Program-made: the position numbers and the translations under genes
The notes under the pieces: model-generated
The model's input: only the letters and a program-made list of their open reading frames with translations
What the model was told of the DNA's origin: nothing
Database searches by the model: none
Shown here: in pieces, positions 25,644 to 35,554 of the stretch
Numbering within the stretch: position 1 is the stretch's first letter
Layout of the letters: every line of letters begins with the position of its first letter
Assembly (NCBI GenBank): GCA_001796335.1
Contig: MGMF01000014.1
Coordinates: forward strand, 71,982 to 135,981
Direction of reading: 5' to 3'
DNA length: 64,000 bases
Origin: Chloroflexi bacterium GWB2_49_20
GTDB taxonomy: Bacteria > Chloroflexota > Anaerolineae > Anaerolineales > Villigracilaceae

Positions 25644-26954
25644 ATGAAACGGATTTGTGTCATTGGGGTCGGTTATGTAGGCCTGGTAACCAGCGCCTGT
25701 TTTGCTGACCTGGGTAACCACATCATTGCTCTGGATATTAATGAAAAGCGGATCGAGGGGCTGAAAAACAACATCATGCCTATTTACGAGCCGGGCCTGG
25801 ACGAACTGGTCCGGCGTAATGTAAAAGCCGGGCGCTTATCTTTTACCACTTCCTTTAAAGAAGCCCTGCAGGGAGCCGAATATGCCTTCATTGCAGTTGG
25901 CACACCTTCAGCAGTAAATGGAGAAGCTGACCTGCAGTATGTGGCCGCCGCCGCCCGCTCGATCGCAGAAAACATGACCGCCCCATTGGTGGTGGTCAAC
26001 AAATCCACCGTTCCGGTCGGCACCGGGGACTGGGTGGCTGATATCATCTCACGCACCCAACCCAAACCGATCCCATTTTCAGTTGTATCCTGCCCCGAGT
26101 TCCTGCGGGAGGGAGCCGCTATCAACGACTTTTTGCAGCCGCACCGCACCGTGCTCGGCTCACTGGATCGCGAAGCAGCCGAAAAGGTGGCCCAATTGCA
26201 CCTGCCACTGCGCGCACCCATCGTCATCACCGATCTGCGCACAGCCGAGATGATCAAGTATGCCTCCAACGCCTTCCTGGCCACCAAGATCTCCTTCATT
26301 AATGAAATTGCCAACATCTGCGAGGCCCTGGGTGCGGATGTGAAGGAAGTGGCAGCCGGCATGGGCTACGATAAACGCATTGGTTCCAGTTTCCTGGATG
26401 CCGGCTTGGGCTGGGGCGGCTCGTGCTTCCCCAAGGATGTCAAAGCGCTGGCATTCATGGCAGCCGAGAAGGGACGCCATCCGCAACTGCTCAATGCCGT
26501 CATGGAGATCAACGCCGACCGCCGCATCCAGGTGGTCAAAAGCATGGAAAAAATGCTGGGTGGTTTAAAAGGCAAAACCATCGGCCTGCTAGGGTTGGCT
26601 TTCAAAGAGAATACGGATGATATGCGGGATGCCCCGTCCATCGATATCGCCCAGGGGTTGGTGGCAGGCGGCGCCAGTGTGCGCGCCTATGACCCGATCT
26701 CCATGGAAGTAGCGCGTGAACTGCTCCCTGAGGTTGAGCTGATGGACAACCCCTACAAAATGGCCGAAGGCTGCGATGCCCTGATGGTGGTCACTCCATG
26801 GAATGAATTCAAAAACCTGGATTTGGAACGCATACGCAGCTTACTAAAACAGCCGGTGCTCCTGGATGGGCGCAACATTTACAACCCGGAGTACATGCTC
26901 AGCCTGGGTTATACCTACCTGGGCATCGGGCGCGGCCACGAGAAGAATGACTAA
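25644..26954 (+). CDS. ugd: UDP-glucose 6-dehydrogenase
   Basis: 436 aa. NAD-dependent oxidation of UDP-glucose to UDP-glucuronate. Seen: the Rossmann motif [29 protein letters not shown], the substrate-loop [16 protein letters not shown], the catalytic Cys in [14 protein letters not shown], and [16 protein letters not shown]. Length is typical. GGGAG lies 12 nt before the ATG. It overlaps the start of a methyltransferase gene by 8 nt, suggesting use in polysaccharide or glycolipid synthesis. Confidence 0.95.
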   Translation: MKRICVIGVGYVGLVTSACFADLGNHIIALDINEKRIEGLKNNIMPIYEPGLDELVRRNVKAGRLSFTTSFKEALQGAEYAFIAVGTPSAVNGEADLQYVAAAARSIAENMTAPLVVVNKSTVPVGTGDWVADIISRTQPKPIPFSVVSCPEFLREGAAINDFLQPHRTVLGSLDREAAEKVAQLHLPLRAPIVITDLRTAEMIKYASNAFLATKISFINEIANICEALGADVKEVAAGMGYDKRIGSSFLDAGLGWGGSCFPKDVKALAFMAAEKGRHPQLLNAVMEINADRRIQVVKSMEKMLGGLKGKTIGLLGLAFKENTDDMRDAPSIDIAQGLVAGGASVRAYDPISMEVARELLPEVELMDNPYKMAEGCDALMVVTPWNEFKNLDLERIRSLLKQPVLLDGRNIYNPEYMLSLGYTYLGIGRGHEKND

Positions 26955-27837
26955 CCCTCCCATTTGTGATTACGAAGGCTCGGATTATCAGGCCTCCTTC
27001 TGGGGCGCCGGGATCCGGGAATACGAAGACCGCACGGAAGCCATCGCCCTGAAGCGTCTGCTTCCTAAAAACGGACGACTTCTGCTGGAGTTGGGGGCTG
27101 GCGCCGGGCGCAATACCCCACGCTATACCGGTTTCGAGCGTGTGGTGTTGCTGGATTACTCGCGCACCCAACTGCAACAGGCCCAGTCCAGCCTGGGGCG
27201 CAGCCCACGTTTTACCTATGTGGCGGCTGATATCTACCACCTGCCCTTCGTGGATGGCCTGTTTGATGCCGCCACCATGATTCGGACCTTGCACCATATG
27301 GCGGATGCACCACAAGCCTTGCGCCAGGTGCGGGAGGTGATGCAACCGGGGGGAGTCTTCATCCTGGAGTACGCCAACAAGCACAACCTGAAAGCCATCC
27401 TGCGCTATGTTCTGAAGCTCCAGGCATGGAGCCCCTTTACGCTGGAACCGGTGGAATTTGAAAAATTGAACTTTGACTTTCACCCGGGCGCTGTGCGCGG
27501 CTGGTTAAAAGACTGTGATTTCAGACTGCAACGACAGTTGACCGTTTCGCATTTCCGTATGGGCGCAATGAAAAAACTTTTCCCACCTGCATTCCTGGCG
27601 GCATTGGACTCACTTGCCAGCCTGAGCGGGGACTGCTGGCAGCTTTCGCCCAGCGTGTTCACCCGCAGCCAGGCCAGTGCAGACGGGCAGCCGCCCGCCG
27701 CCGAGGGTGCTTTCTTCAAGTGCCCAACCTGCGGAGACCCCGGCCTGGTCGAGCAGTCCGATCATCTGGCCTGCCCAGGTTGTGGGTGCAAGTGGGCTGT
27801 GCAGGATGGTATTTACGATTTTAAGGAAGCGATCTAA
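26947..27837 (+). CDS. class I SAM methyltransferase with C-terminal zinc ribbon
   Basis: 296 aa. The Rossmann methyltransferase domain has motif [36 protein letters not shown] and [15 protein letters not shown]. The C-terminal 45 residues form a Trm112/YcaR-like zinc ribbon with CPTCGDPG and CPGCGCKW. I took the ATG at 26947 inside ugd, because the longer frame runs out of frame through ugd. The acceptor is unknown. Confidence 0.82.
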   Translation: MTNPPICDYEGSDYQASFWGAGIREYEDRTEAIALKRLLPKNGRLLLELGAGAGRNTPRYTGFERVVLLDYSRTQLQQAQSSLGRSPRFTYVAADIYHLPFVDGLFDAATMIRTLHHMADAPQALRQVREVMQPGGVFILEYANKHNLKAILRYVLKLQAWSPFTLEPVEFEKLNFDFHPGAVRGWLKDCDFRLQRQLTVSHFRMGAMKKLFPPAFLAALDSLASLSGDCWQLSPSVFTRSQASADGQPPAAEGAFFKCPTCGDPGLVEQSDHLACPGCGCKWAVQDGIYDFKEAI

Positions 27838-28248
27838 CCGCATCCATTCTGTCATCGCGAGCGAGCATATACGCACTGGTTTATCGTGTTTTTCCAGCGA
27901 AAGTCCCCGCTATTTTGGGATGTGGCGGGGGGACTTTCGGCGGGGACATCAGACGATCCTGGCAGGGTACCGGGATATTGTGAGGGCCCTCTTTACCCCG
28001 AAGCATCTCCAAAAACAGGCAGCGAGACCCTTCGGTCGAAAAACGCTCCCTCAGGGTGACAAATAGAAATAAGTTGGTGACATATTATCGACTTTAATAA
28101 CACTATGTTTGCCAGAGTAGACAAAAGGATCAGACCTGCGAGCCGGTGATTCCAGTCTCCAGTAGGGGCAGATCTGGGTGTCTGCCCAGGCGAACACATC
28201 CCCTTACCCCCTGAAAAACATCAGGGGATGAACACTTAGGTACACCCC
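27838..28248. repeat. 410-nt intergenic region made of degenerate repeats
   Basis: Contains TGTCATCGCGAGCGAGC near 27851 and CTCCCTCAGGGTGACA near 28047, the two ends of a widespread bacterial intergenic repeat type. Between them is a GAAAGTCCCCGC/GCGGGGGGACTTTC hairpin (27899-27939). Further on are GGGGCAGA/TCTGCCC arms (28166-28189) and CATCCCC/GGGGATG arms around a CCCCTGAAAAACATCAGGGG hairpin (28211-28230), which may terminate the methyltransferase transcripts. No gene is seen. Confidence 0.55.
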
Positions 28249-28986
28249 CTATTTTGTTTTCTCAACCACCCAAAAATGAGATAGTCCCAAGCCGCGCAGC
28301 GGGGTTTTTTCGAGGGCCTGCAAGAACCAGCGCATGAACTTCCCCAGGAACTTGAAGCGGGCGATGATATTATCATAAGCTCCAAACAGGACAGTCTGCT
28401 CAACCACCCGCAGCGGCAAACCGGCAAACAGGCACCTCAGATCGGCACGCGAGTAGACACGCACGTGCGGCACCAAACGATTCCGCCATCGGTACGGCAG
28501 GTAATTGACCAGGGGGATGTTGCCAAAATGATATTTCCCGCGCCAGTAGATGCCGTGAGTTTCAAACGGATAGCCGCGATTGGGCACGAGCAACACCAAA
28601 CGCCCACCCGCTTTGAGCGTGCGTACAATTTCAAGCAGCGCCTGGCGGTCGTCAGCCACATGCTCGAGCACTTCATGGCTGAGGATCAGGTCAAAGCTGT
28701 CGGCCGGGTAAGGCAGATGTTCTCCCGCTGCACAGGCCAGCAGATCCGAATAGTCATGCGCCAAAAGCAAGCGGTCAAATTCGTATTCCAGCCCAAACAC
28801 TCGGCCGCCAAACGCTTGCAGGTGCTGTACATACATGCCCACTCCGCAGCCGTTATCCAGGACATTACCGCGCATGCGCTCCCCAGCCGCGTGTAAGATC
28901 ATTTCCAGGCGGCGCTGCTGTCCTGCCCGCCAGATGTAGGACGGCTCCCCTCGCAAGGCAGCTTTGTCTGAAACCACCTTATTCAT
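28249..28986 (-). CDS. SAM-dependent methyltransferase
   Basis: 245 aa. Class I methyltransferase core: motif I VLDNGCGVGMYVQHL, FGLEYEF, HLPYPADSFDLILSHEVLEH and LKAGGRLVLLVPNRG. The C-terminal part, with a hydrophobic stretch near 205-225, is not recognised. It overlaps the end of ubiE by 4 nt, so the two form an operon. Substrate unknown. Confidence 0.82.
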   Translation of the reverse strand: MNKVVSDKAALRGEPSYIWRAGQQRRLEMILHAAGERMRGNVLDNGCGVGMYVQHLQAFGGRVFGLEYEFDRLLLAHDYSDLLACAAGEHLPYPADSFDLILSHEVLEHVADDRQALLEIVRTLKAGGRLVLLVPNRGYPFETHGIYWRGKYHFGNIPLVNYLPYRWRNRLVPHVRVYSRADLRCLFAGLPLRVVEQTVLFGAYDNIIARFKFLGKFMRWFLQALEKTPLRGLGLSHFWVVEKTK

Positions 28987-29669
28987 TTCTGTCCCCAGTG
29001 AATGGCAATGGTGCCAAACATGCGGCGTCGGAAAGCCACGTTCTTAAAGCCAACCGCCTGCATGGCGCTGGCAAGTTGCTCGGCATACAAGAATTTCTCG
29101 GTCGACTCTGGCAGGTAAGTATAGGCCTCACGCTGACCGGTGATGAGCGCACCCAGGAAAGGGATGACCAGGTGCAGATGCAGCCATAGGAAGGGGTAGA
29201 GCAGGTTACGGCGTGGGTGCGTGGTATCCAGGATGACGATGCGCCCGCCGCTGTTGAGAACGCGGTATTGTTCCTGCAGGGCCTGGCGCACATCCAAGAC
29301 ATTGCGCATCAGGAAACCCGAAACGACCACATCAAACCCGGCCTCCGGGAACGGCAGGTGCAGGGCATCCGCAGCCGACCAATCCAGGCGGCCGCGCTGG
29401 TTGCCAGCCTGCATCATGCCCAGCGTGAAATCCGCAGCCACCACCTGGCAGCCGGGCTGCTGTCGTAGGGCTGCGCGCGTCAGGTCACCTGTACCAGCCC
29501 CCAGGTCCAAAAGGTGGGATGCGGGCGTTAACCCGGCGCGGCGGATCACCTCCCGCCGCCAACGGGTGTCCTGCCCGACGGTCATCAAGCGGTTCATCAG
29601 GTCGTAGTGCCCGGCGATCTGGCTGAACATGCCCTGGACCTTGTCAGATCGTTTGTCTGGAATTGTCAT
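28983..29669 (-). CDS. ubiE/menG: demethylmenaquinone methyltransferase
   Basis: 228 aa. SAM-dependent C-methylation of demethylmenaquinone, the last step of menaquinone synthesis. Seen: VQGMFSQIAGHYDLMNRLMTVGQDTRWRR spread over residues 11-39 (the family's F..IA..YD..N...S.G....WR pattern), motif I LLDLGAGTGDLT, and GFLMRNVLDVRQAL. The ATG at 29669 is used; a longer frame has no support. It runs divergently from nusA. Confidence 0.92.
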   Translation of the reverse strand: MTIPDKRSDKVQGMFSQIAGHYDLMNRLMTVGQDTRWRREVIRRAGLTPASHLLDLGAGTGDLTRAALRQQPGCQVVAADFTLGMMQAGNQRGRLDWSAADALHLPFPEAGFDVVVSGFLMRNVLDVRQALQEQYRVLNSGGRIVILDTTHPRRNLLYPFLWLHLHLVIPFLGALITGQREAYTYLPESTEKFLYAEQLASAMQAVGFKNVAFRRRMFGTIAIHWGQK

Positions 29670-29706
29670 GAAGTGTATTATACCCGCTGCCAGTCTTCTC
29701 CTACCC

Positions 29707-29735
29707 TTGCACAGCCGCTCCAATTGTGCTAGAAT
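29707..29735 (+). promoter_or_regulatory. nusA operon promoter
   Basis: TTGCAC (29707-29712) and TAGAAT (29730-29735) with a 17-nt spacer, about 94 nt before the nusA ATG. Confidence 0.65.
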
Positions 29736-29828
29736 CTAATCGTAATATCAATATTGCTGACACCGGAAAGTGGGCGCCCCCCACTTTTCTGCGTATAAAG
29801 GACAGTAAACCTTGGGAGCAAGTTAGAT

Positions 29829-31721
29829 ATGAAAAATGAGTTCGCCCTGGCTTTCAACGAAGTTCTGGAAGAGAAGCAGCTGCCGAAAGAGATCATTTTG
29901 TCGGCCATCGAATCGGCCATGGTCTCGGCTTATCGCCGTTCCGTGATTTCCTCGAATGCCCAACATGTAGAAGCAAAAGTTGACCCTGAAACCGGTCAGG
30001 TGAATATCTTCGCCGAGAAGGAAGTGGTGGAAGAAGTTCAAGATGACCGCACCGAGGTGACTTTAGAGGAAGCCCGCAAGGTTAATCCCGAAGCCAGCCT
30101 GGGAGATATGGTGGTGGTTGACAGCACGCCCAAAGACTTTGGACGCGTGGCTGCCCAAACCGCGCGCCAGGTGATTCAGCAGCGCATCCGCGAGGCTGAG
30201 CGCCAGGTGCAATCCGATTACTTTGAGAAACAGGTCGGCGAGATCATCAGCGGTGTCATCCAGGCCATCAACAACCAGGGTATCACCATCGGGCTGGACA
30301 TGAAGGCGGAAGGTATCATGCCTTCCAACCAGAAGATCCCAGGCGAACGTTTTCGAGTGCATGATCGCATCCGCGTTATTGTGCTGGAAGTAAAAGATAA
30401 CCCGCGCGGTCCGCAGATCATTCTTTCGCGCTCGCATCGCAACTTCCTGCGCCGCCTTATGGAAAATGAAGTCCCTGAAATTTATCATGGCATTGTCGAG
30501 ATCCGCGCCATCTCGCGCGAGCCTGGTCAACGCGCCAAGGTGGCGGTATCTGCCACCCAACCCGGCGTGGACCCGGTGGGCGCCTGCGTGGGTCTGCGCG
30601 GTGTACGCATCCAGGCCATTGTCAAAGAGCTGCACGATGAGAAGATCGACATCATTGAGTGGAACAGTGATCCGGTTGTTTATATCTCCAAAGCCATCAG
30701 CCCGGCACGAGTCTCCGGTGTATACCTGACCCAAAAAGAAAAGACCGCCACTGTGGTGGTCCAGGAAGACCAGCTCAGCCTGGCAATTGGCCGGGATGGG
30801 CAAAATGCCCGCCTGGCAGCCAAACTGACTGGCTGGCGTATTGACATCAAGAGTCTTCCCGAAGCCGTTGGGGATGCCATCACCAAATTACAGTCCGACC
30901 CGTCCCTTGCTATAGCTGCACCGACTGCAGCCCAGAGCCTGCCCCAGGTGGTTGATATCCTGGCTAAAAAGAGTGAAGGCCGCCCGATAACTCCTGAAGA
31001 ATACCAGGTACTCGTTCAGTTCGTCGACCGCGTTGAAAAGCGCACTGAGGAACGTAAGCAGGCTGAACAGGCTGTTGAGGACGAGCGTATTTCCCAGGCG
31101 CGTGCTGGAATTCCCGAGATCGCTTTCACGACACCACTCGATGTGCTGGGACTGCCAGACTACGTCTATACTATCCTGACCGAAGCCGAACTGCGCATGG
31201 TCGGTGATCTGATGCTTGTTATGAACCTCGATCCCAAAAAGGTGCGTGCCATATCCGGCATCGGCCCGAAGGCGATCGAGACCATTCAAACTGCAATTGA
31301 GAACATCAGCTTCCCGGAACCCGAGCCAGAACCAGAACCCGAAGCACATCTCGAAGGAGCACAACCCGAAGTTGCTGTTACACCAGGGGTTGAAGAAACC
31401 CCGGTTGGCGAACTGGTTGCAAGTGAAGAACCAATTTCTGTGGAAAGTGCAGAACAAGCAGCAGAGAGCGTGGCTGTTGTGGAAGAACATGAACTCATAT
31501 CTGAAGAATCCGTCGAAGGACGGCCTCTTGAAGAGATCTTCTCACTGCGCCCTGATATGCTGACACCCGCTTCAATCCCTGCGGATGATGACGACGAATC
31601 AGACAAAAAGAAGAAAAAGAAAAAGAAACACGTTCAAATCGAATATGATCCCGATAAAGATATGGTCATTGCCACCAAGAAACACAAGCGTGGCGGTGAT
31701 GATTTCGGAGATTGGGAATAA
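29829..31721 (+). CDS. nusA: transcription termination/antitermination protein NusA
   Basis: 630 aa, longer than the usual 350-500. Order: N-terminal RNA-polymerase-binding domain (1-125), S1 domain (about 130-200), two KH domains (about 200-345, with [19 protein letters not shown] and [19 protein letters not shown]), then a helix-hairpin-helix repeat region ([13 protein letters not shown] near 475-490). After that comes an acidic Glu/Pro tail of about 100 aa and a KKKKKKKK run at the C-terminus. First gene of the translation cluster; rimP, which often precedes nusA, is not here. Confidence 0.95.
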   Translation: MKNEFALAFNEVLEEKQLPKEIILSAIESAMVSAYRRSVISSNAQHVEAKVDPETGQVNIFAEKEVVEEVQDDRTEVTLEEARKVNPEASLGDMVVVDSTPKDFGRVAAQTARQVIQQRIREAERQVQSDYFEKQVGEIISGVIQAINNQGITIGLDMKAEGIMPSNQKIPGERFRVHDRIRVIVLEVKDNPRGPQIILSRSHRNFLRRLMENEVPEIYHGIVEIRAISREPGQRAKVAVSATQPGVDPVGACVGLRGVRIQAIVKELHDEKIDIIEWNSDPVVYISKAISPARVSGVYLTQKEKTATVVVQEDQLSLAIGRDGQNARLAAKLTGWRIDIKSLPEAVGDAITKLQSDPSLAIAAPTAAQSLPQVVDILAKKSEGRPITPEEYQVLVQFVDRVEKRTEERKQAEQAVEDERISQARAGIPEIAFTTPLDVLGLPDYVYTILTEAELRMVGDLMLVMNLDPKKVRAISGIGPKAIETIQTAIENISFPEPEPEPEPEAHLEGAQPEVAVTPGVEETPVGELVASEEPISVESAEQAAESVAVVEEHELISEESVEGRPLEEIFSLRPDMLTPASIPADDDDESDKKKKKKKKHVQIEYDPDKDMVIATKKHKRGGDDFGDWE

Positions 31722-31766
31722 TATCCCTTGAGCCGGGCCATCCCCTGGCTCTGATGGAAAACGAAG

Positions 31767-32078
31767 GTGTCTGGAAAACCTGCCAAACGTCCAAAGCATA
31801 CTCCTCAGCGCACTTGCATAGGCTGTCGCAAGGTGCTGCCAAAGCGGGAACTCATCCGCCTGGTCCGCAAGTCTGAAGGTGTAGAGATAGACCCAACCAG
31901 TAAATTGGCCGGACGGGGCGCATATTTACATAATCAACGTTCCTGCTGGGAAAGAGGCCTGAAAGGGACACTCGCCCACGCACTAAAGGTCACCCTGACC
32001 CCTGCCAACCTGGAGCTTCTGCGCGAGTTCACGAAAACTCTGCCGGAAGATGAGCCCGGTTCGGGAGTGGATTTATAA
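31767..32078 (+). CDS. rnpM (ylxR): YlxR/RnpM family RNA-binding protein
   Basis: 103 aa of the DUF448 family; the B. subtilis member modulates RNase P activity. Seen: PQRTCIGCRKVLPKRELIRLVR and LAGRGAYLHNQRSCWERGL. It starts at GTG (31767), since the nearby upstream ATG is out of frame, with GGAA about eight bases before. Its usual place between nusA and infB supports the call. Confidence 0.9.
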   Translation: MSGKPAKRPKHTPQRTCIGCRKVLPKRELIRLVRKSEGVEIDPTSKLAGRGAYLHNQRSCWERGLKGTLAHALKVTLTPANLELLREFTKTLPEDEPGSGVDL

Positions 32079-32265
32079 AACAGGCAAATATGATCCAACG
32101 AGATTGACCCCTCGACTTCTGCTCAGCAGGCACTGCACCGTCTGGTTCAAGATCGCGTCCTCTTTTTAAAAGAACCAGGGCAGGTTCGCCAGGAATCCCA
32201 GCCCGCCAAAATTGGAGGGATTCTAAAAAACCTGAAACCATCGTAATTTGTAAGTGAGGTGCCAT

Positions 32266-34053
32266 ATGAGCAACAATGGGAAAAAGAAAATTGAACTACC
32301 TGCGAGCCTGAGTGTACGTGACCTGGCTCAATTTGTGGAAGCCAGTCCGATCCAGGTCATTAAAAGCCTGATGAACAATGGGGTCATGGCCAGCATCAAT
32401 CAACTGGTCGATTTTGATACCGCCGCAATTGTTGCCGAAGAGTTTGGGTTTGATGCCAACCTGGAAGCCCAGGATGCCTCTCAAGAACTGGAAACCGGAG
32501 AGTTACCTCTCTGGAAAAAGATCATTGCAGGAGAGGAAGAAAAATCCCTGACTGCACGTCCACCTGTCATTACCATCCTTGGTCACGTGGATCATGGCAA
32601 AACCTCCCTGCTGGATGTAATTCGTCATGCCAATGTAGCCGGTGGTGAAGCCGGCGGCATTACCCAGCATATTGGCGCCTACCAGATCGAACACAAAGGA
32701 CGTGCCATCACCTTTTTGGATACCCCCGGTCATGCCGCCTTTACAGCCATGCGCGCCCGCGGTGCCCAGGGAGCAGATATCGTTGTGCTGGTGGTTGCCG
32801 CCGATGATGGTGTCATGCCACAAACCAGGGAAGCCATTGCACATGCCCAGGCTGCCCGCGTTCCGATCATTGTAGCTCTCAATAAAGTAGACAAGCAAAA
32901 TGCCAATCCAGAGCGGGTTAAGACCCAGTTGGGCGATCTCGGTTTGGTACCCGACGAATGGGGTGGGCAAACCATCGTGGTGCCAGTCTCCGCCAAGGAA
33001 AATACGGGTATTGAAGACCTGCTCGAAGCCATTTTGCTGGTCGCCGACAATACAGATATCCGCGCCAATGTACGCGGCAAGGTCATTGGTTCAGTCATCG
33101 AAGCTGAATTGGATAAATCCAAAGGTGTCATCGCTACCCTGTTGGTCCAGAATGGAACCCTGAAAACGGGAGATGTAGTGGTGGCAGGTCTTACGCATGG
33201 AAAACTGCGTGCCGTGTTCGATTTCCGCGGTAAGCCCACCCAGAAAGCCGGACCATCGGTTCCGGTTTCGGTGATGGGATTGAATGATGTGCCCGTGGCT
33301 GGTGATCTGTTCCAGGTGGTTGCTACCGAAAAGGAAGCCCGCCAGATCATCCTGGAGAAAACAGAAGCTGCACGAAAATCAGCTTTAGCCCCCAAGAAAG
33401 CCACCCTGGAGGAATTGTTTGCCAGTTACGAGGCCGGTGAAACCCAATCCCTGAACCTGATCATCAAAGCGGATGTGCAAGGTTCCCTGGAACCGATCAT
33501 CAACGAATTGAATGAGCTCAGCCAGGGTGACATCTCTGTGAATATTCTTCACTCCGGCACGGGTAACATTGGCGAGAACGATATCATGCTGGCTTCTGCA
33601 TCACAAGCCATTGTGATCGGATTCAATGTGCAGGCCGATGTGGCCGCACGTCGCCTGGCTGAAAAAGAAGGCGTCTCGATTCGGCTGTATGAGATCATCT
33701 ATCGATTGACCGAAGATATCGAAAAAGCCCTTAAGGGTATGCTGGCTCCGGAATTTGCAGAAAAGGTGATCGGCAAAGCAGAAGTCCTACAGGTCTTTCC
33801 CATTTCGAAGATCGGTAAGATCGCCGGGTGCCGGGTGCGTGAAGGTGAGATCCGCCGCAACGCCAAGATCCACATCTATCGTGGCAAAGATATCATTTAT
33901 GAGGGTGAGATCGCCTCACTCAAACACGAAAAAGAAGATGTGCGTGAAGTTCGCCAGGGTTTTGAATGTGGTATTAATTTAAAGAATTTCAGTGATATTG
34001 AAGTTGGAGATATCATTGAGTGTTATTCACTAGAGAAAAAAGAAATTGAATAA
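32266..34053 (+). CDS. infB: translation initiation factor IF-2 (short form)
   Basis: 595 aa, with a much shorter N-terminal region than in E. coli (890 aa): only one IF2-N domain (residues 5-60). GTPase motifs: G1 GHVDHGKTS near 106, G3 DTPGHAAF, G4 NKVDK, G5 SAKENTG. Domains II, III and IV follow to the C-terminus (VGDIIECYSLEKKEIE). The ATG at 32266 follows GAGGTG; the frame's upstream GTG is less likely. The 187-nt gap before it holds no gene. Confidence 0.96.
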   Translation: MSNNGKKKIELPASLSVRDLAQFVEASPIQVIKSLMNNGVMASINQLVDFDTAAIVAEEFGFDANLEAQDASQELETGELPLWKKIIAGEEEKSLTARPPVITILGHVDHGKTSLLDVIRHANVAGGEAGGITQHIGAYQIEHKGRAITFLDTPGHAAFTAMRARGAQGADIVVLVVAADDGVMPQTREAIAHAQAARVPIIVALNKVDKQNANPERVKTQLGDLGLVPDEWGGQTIVVPVSAKENTGIEDLLEAILLVADNTDIRANVRGKVIGSVIEAELDKSKGVIATLLVQNGTLKTGDVVVAGLTHGKLRAVFDFRGKPTQKAGPSVPVSVMGLNDVPVAGDLFQVVATEKEARQIILEKTEAARKSALAPKKATLEELFASYEAGETQSLNLIIKADVQGSLEPIINELNELSQGDISVNILHSGTGNIGENDIMLASASQAIVIGFNVQADVAARRLAEKEGVSIRLYEIIYRLTEDIEKALKGMLAPEFAEKVIGKAEVLQVFPISKIGKIAGCRVREGEIRRNAKIHIYRGKDIIYEGEIASLKHEKEDVREVRQGFECGINLKNFSDIEVGDIIECYSLEKKEIE

Positions 34054-34083
34054 TGCCCAACCCCCCATTGTGGAAAGGTAAGC

Positions 34084-34434
34084 ATGCCAAACACAGTTAG
34101 ATTACAACGTATTGCCGACCGCATCCGCGAGGTTCTCTCCGAAATGTTGATCAAGGAGATCAGTGACCCACGCCTTGAACAGGTTACCATCACGGATGTC
34201 ACCGTGGATCGCGAGTTGGCTTATGCAAATATTTTTGTGTCTTGCATTGAAGGTTCCGTGCGCAGCAAGGAGATCCTGGTTGGCTTGAAACATGCCAGCG
34301 GTTTTTTGCGCCGCGAGCTATCCAACCGCATTGATCTGCGCGCTTTTCCACGCCTGCGCTTTCATTGGGACCCAACGCCCGAGAACGCCGATCACATCGA
34401 AAAACTTTTATACTCACTGAAAAAAGATGAATGA
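34084..34434 (+). CDS. rbfA: ribosome-binding factor A
   Basis: 116 aa KH-fold protein needed for 16S rRNA 5'-end maturation. Seen: RIADRIREVLSEMLIKEISDPRL, VTITDVTVDRELAYANIFVS and RFHWDPTPENADHIEKLL. It lies 30 nt after infB and overlaps the next gene by 8 nt. Confidence 0.93.
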   Translation: MPNTVRLQRIADRIREVLSEMLIKEISDPRLEQVTITDVTVDRELAYANIFVSCIEGSVRSKEILVGLKHASGFLRRELSNRIDLRAFPRLRFHWDPTPENADHIEKLLYSLKKDE

Positions 34435-35383
34435 CCTGGACAAATCCATTGCAGGGCGCCTGCAAACTGCCAATAATATCCTGATCGTCTCGCATGTCCG
34501 CCCGGATGGGGATGCCATCGGCTCACTCCTGGGACTCGGGTTGGCGCTTCAAGCTATCGGTAAACAGGTACAGATGGTGCTGTCAGACGGTGTTCCTTCC
34601 AGTTTCAGGCACTTGCCCGGCAGTGACCAGGTTTTACGCGTTCAAAAGACTCCGCCCGATTTGAGTATCGTGGTGGACTGTTCAGATCTTAAACGAGTTG
34701 GCAAAGCCCTGGATAAGTATGGAGCGCCGGACATTGTCGTGGATCATCACTTTACCAACGGAGCATTTGGAACGCTCAACCTGATCGAACCGGAATCCCC
34801 GGCAACTGCCTCGGTCCTGTGTCAGCATATGCCAGCCTGGGGATTAACCATTACATCCGAGGTGGCTGCCAACCTGCTGACCGGACTGATCACCGATACC
34901 CTTGGATTTAGGACTCTCAACACCACGCCACTATCCCTACGCCAGGCTGCTGACCTGATGGAACTGGGTGCAAACCTGAACAGCCTGTACACCCTGGGAT
35001 TGGTACGCCGCACCCTGACCGCAGCACGCTACTGGGGAGCCGGGTTGGGCAACCTGCAATATGAAGGCGGGATTGTCTGGACAGCCCTGACCCTGGCTGA
35101 CCGCGCCAGGAGCGGCTATTCAGGCAACGATGACGCTGACTTGATCAACGTGGTTTCTTCCATTGCTGAAGGTCTGGTAAGCATAATATTTGTTGAACAA
35201 GCGAATGGCACAGTCAAAATCTCCTGGCGTACACAGGACCCCAACCTGGATGTGTCACAAGTTGCAGTCAAGTTTAACGGTGGAGGCCACAAAGCTGCAG
35301 CAGGAGCAGATATACCCGGCAACCTTGCCGAGATCAAGAAACGAGTGCTTGCAGAAACAGGCAAAATCTTGAAAAAGAGTTAG
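34427..35383 (+). CDS. nrnA: DHH-family nanoRNase / pAp phosphatase
   Basis: 318 aa of the DHH-DHHA1 family. Seen: SHVRPDGDAIGSLLGLGLAL (motif I), VVDCSD (II), VVDHHFTN (III, the DHH), SVLCQ and GLITDTLGF (IV), and the C-terminal DHHA1 FNGGGHKAAAGA. It probably degrades oligoribonucleotides and dephosphorylates pAp, like B. subtilis NrnA; DHH proteins of this type can also act on cyclic dinucleotide products such as pApA. The latter is notable given the DarA-like proteins at 51 and 55 kb. Overlaps rbfA. Confidence 0.9.
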   Translation: MNDLDKSIAGRLQTANNILIVSHVRPDGDAIGSLLGLGLALQAIGKQVQMVLSDGVPSSFRHLPGSDQVLRVQKTPPDLSIVVDCSDLKRVGKALDKYGAPDIVVDHHFTNGAFGTLNLIEPESPATASVLCQHMPAWGLTITSEVAANLLTGLITDTLGFRTLNTTPLSLRQAADLMELGANLNSLYTLGLVRRTLTAARYWGAGLGNLQYEGGIVWTALTLADRARSGYSGNDDADLINVVSSIAEGLVSIIFVEQANGTVKISWRTQDPNLDVSQVAVKFNGGGHKAAAGADIPGNLAEIKKRVLAETGKILKKS

Positions 35384-35407
35384 AATTATGTCATTATTAT
35401 TATAGAA

Positions 35408-35478
35408 CCTATCTTCTCAAAAATAAGGGGTGTGGGGAGTTTTTGGATGGCTGAGCCATCCAAAAACTCCCACATACA
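35408..35478. repeat. palindromic leader element, copy c
   Basis: TATCTTCTCAA at 35410-35420, then an inverted repeat of GTGTGGGGAGTTTTTGGATG (35430-35449) with CATCCAAAAACTCCCACATA (35457-35476). Located between nrnA and truB. It could terminate the upstream transcript, but no T-tract follows directly. Confidence 0.6.
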
Positions 35479-35554
35479 TTTCATCACAATGAACGATCAT
35501 GTCGTTCTGGGAGTGGAATAATAAAAAGGGGCAAAATTCAGGAGGTAATTAAAC

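Noticed and set aside
30063-30803. 246-codon frame opposite nusA
   Set aside because: His/Asp-rich shadow of a strongly conserved gene.
32730-33404. 224-codon frame opposite infB
   Set aside because: Ser/Thr-rich shadow of the GTPase domain coding region.
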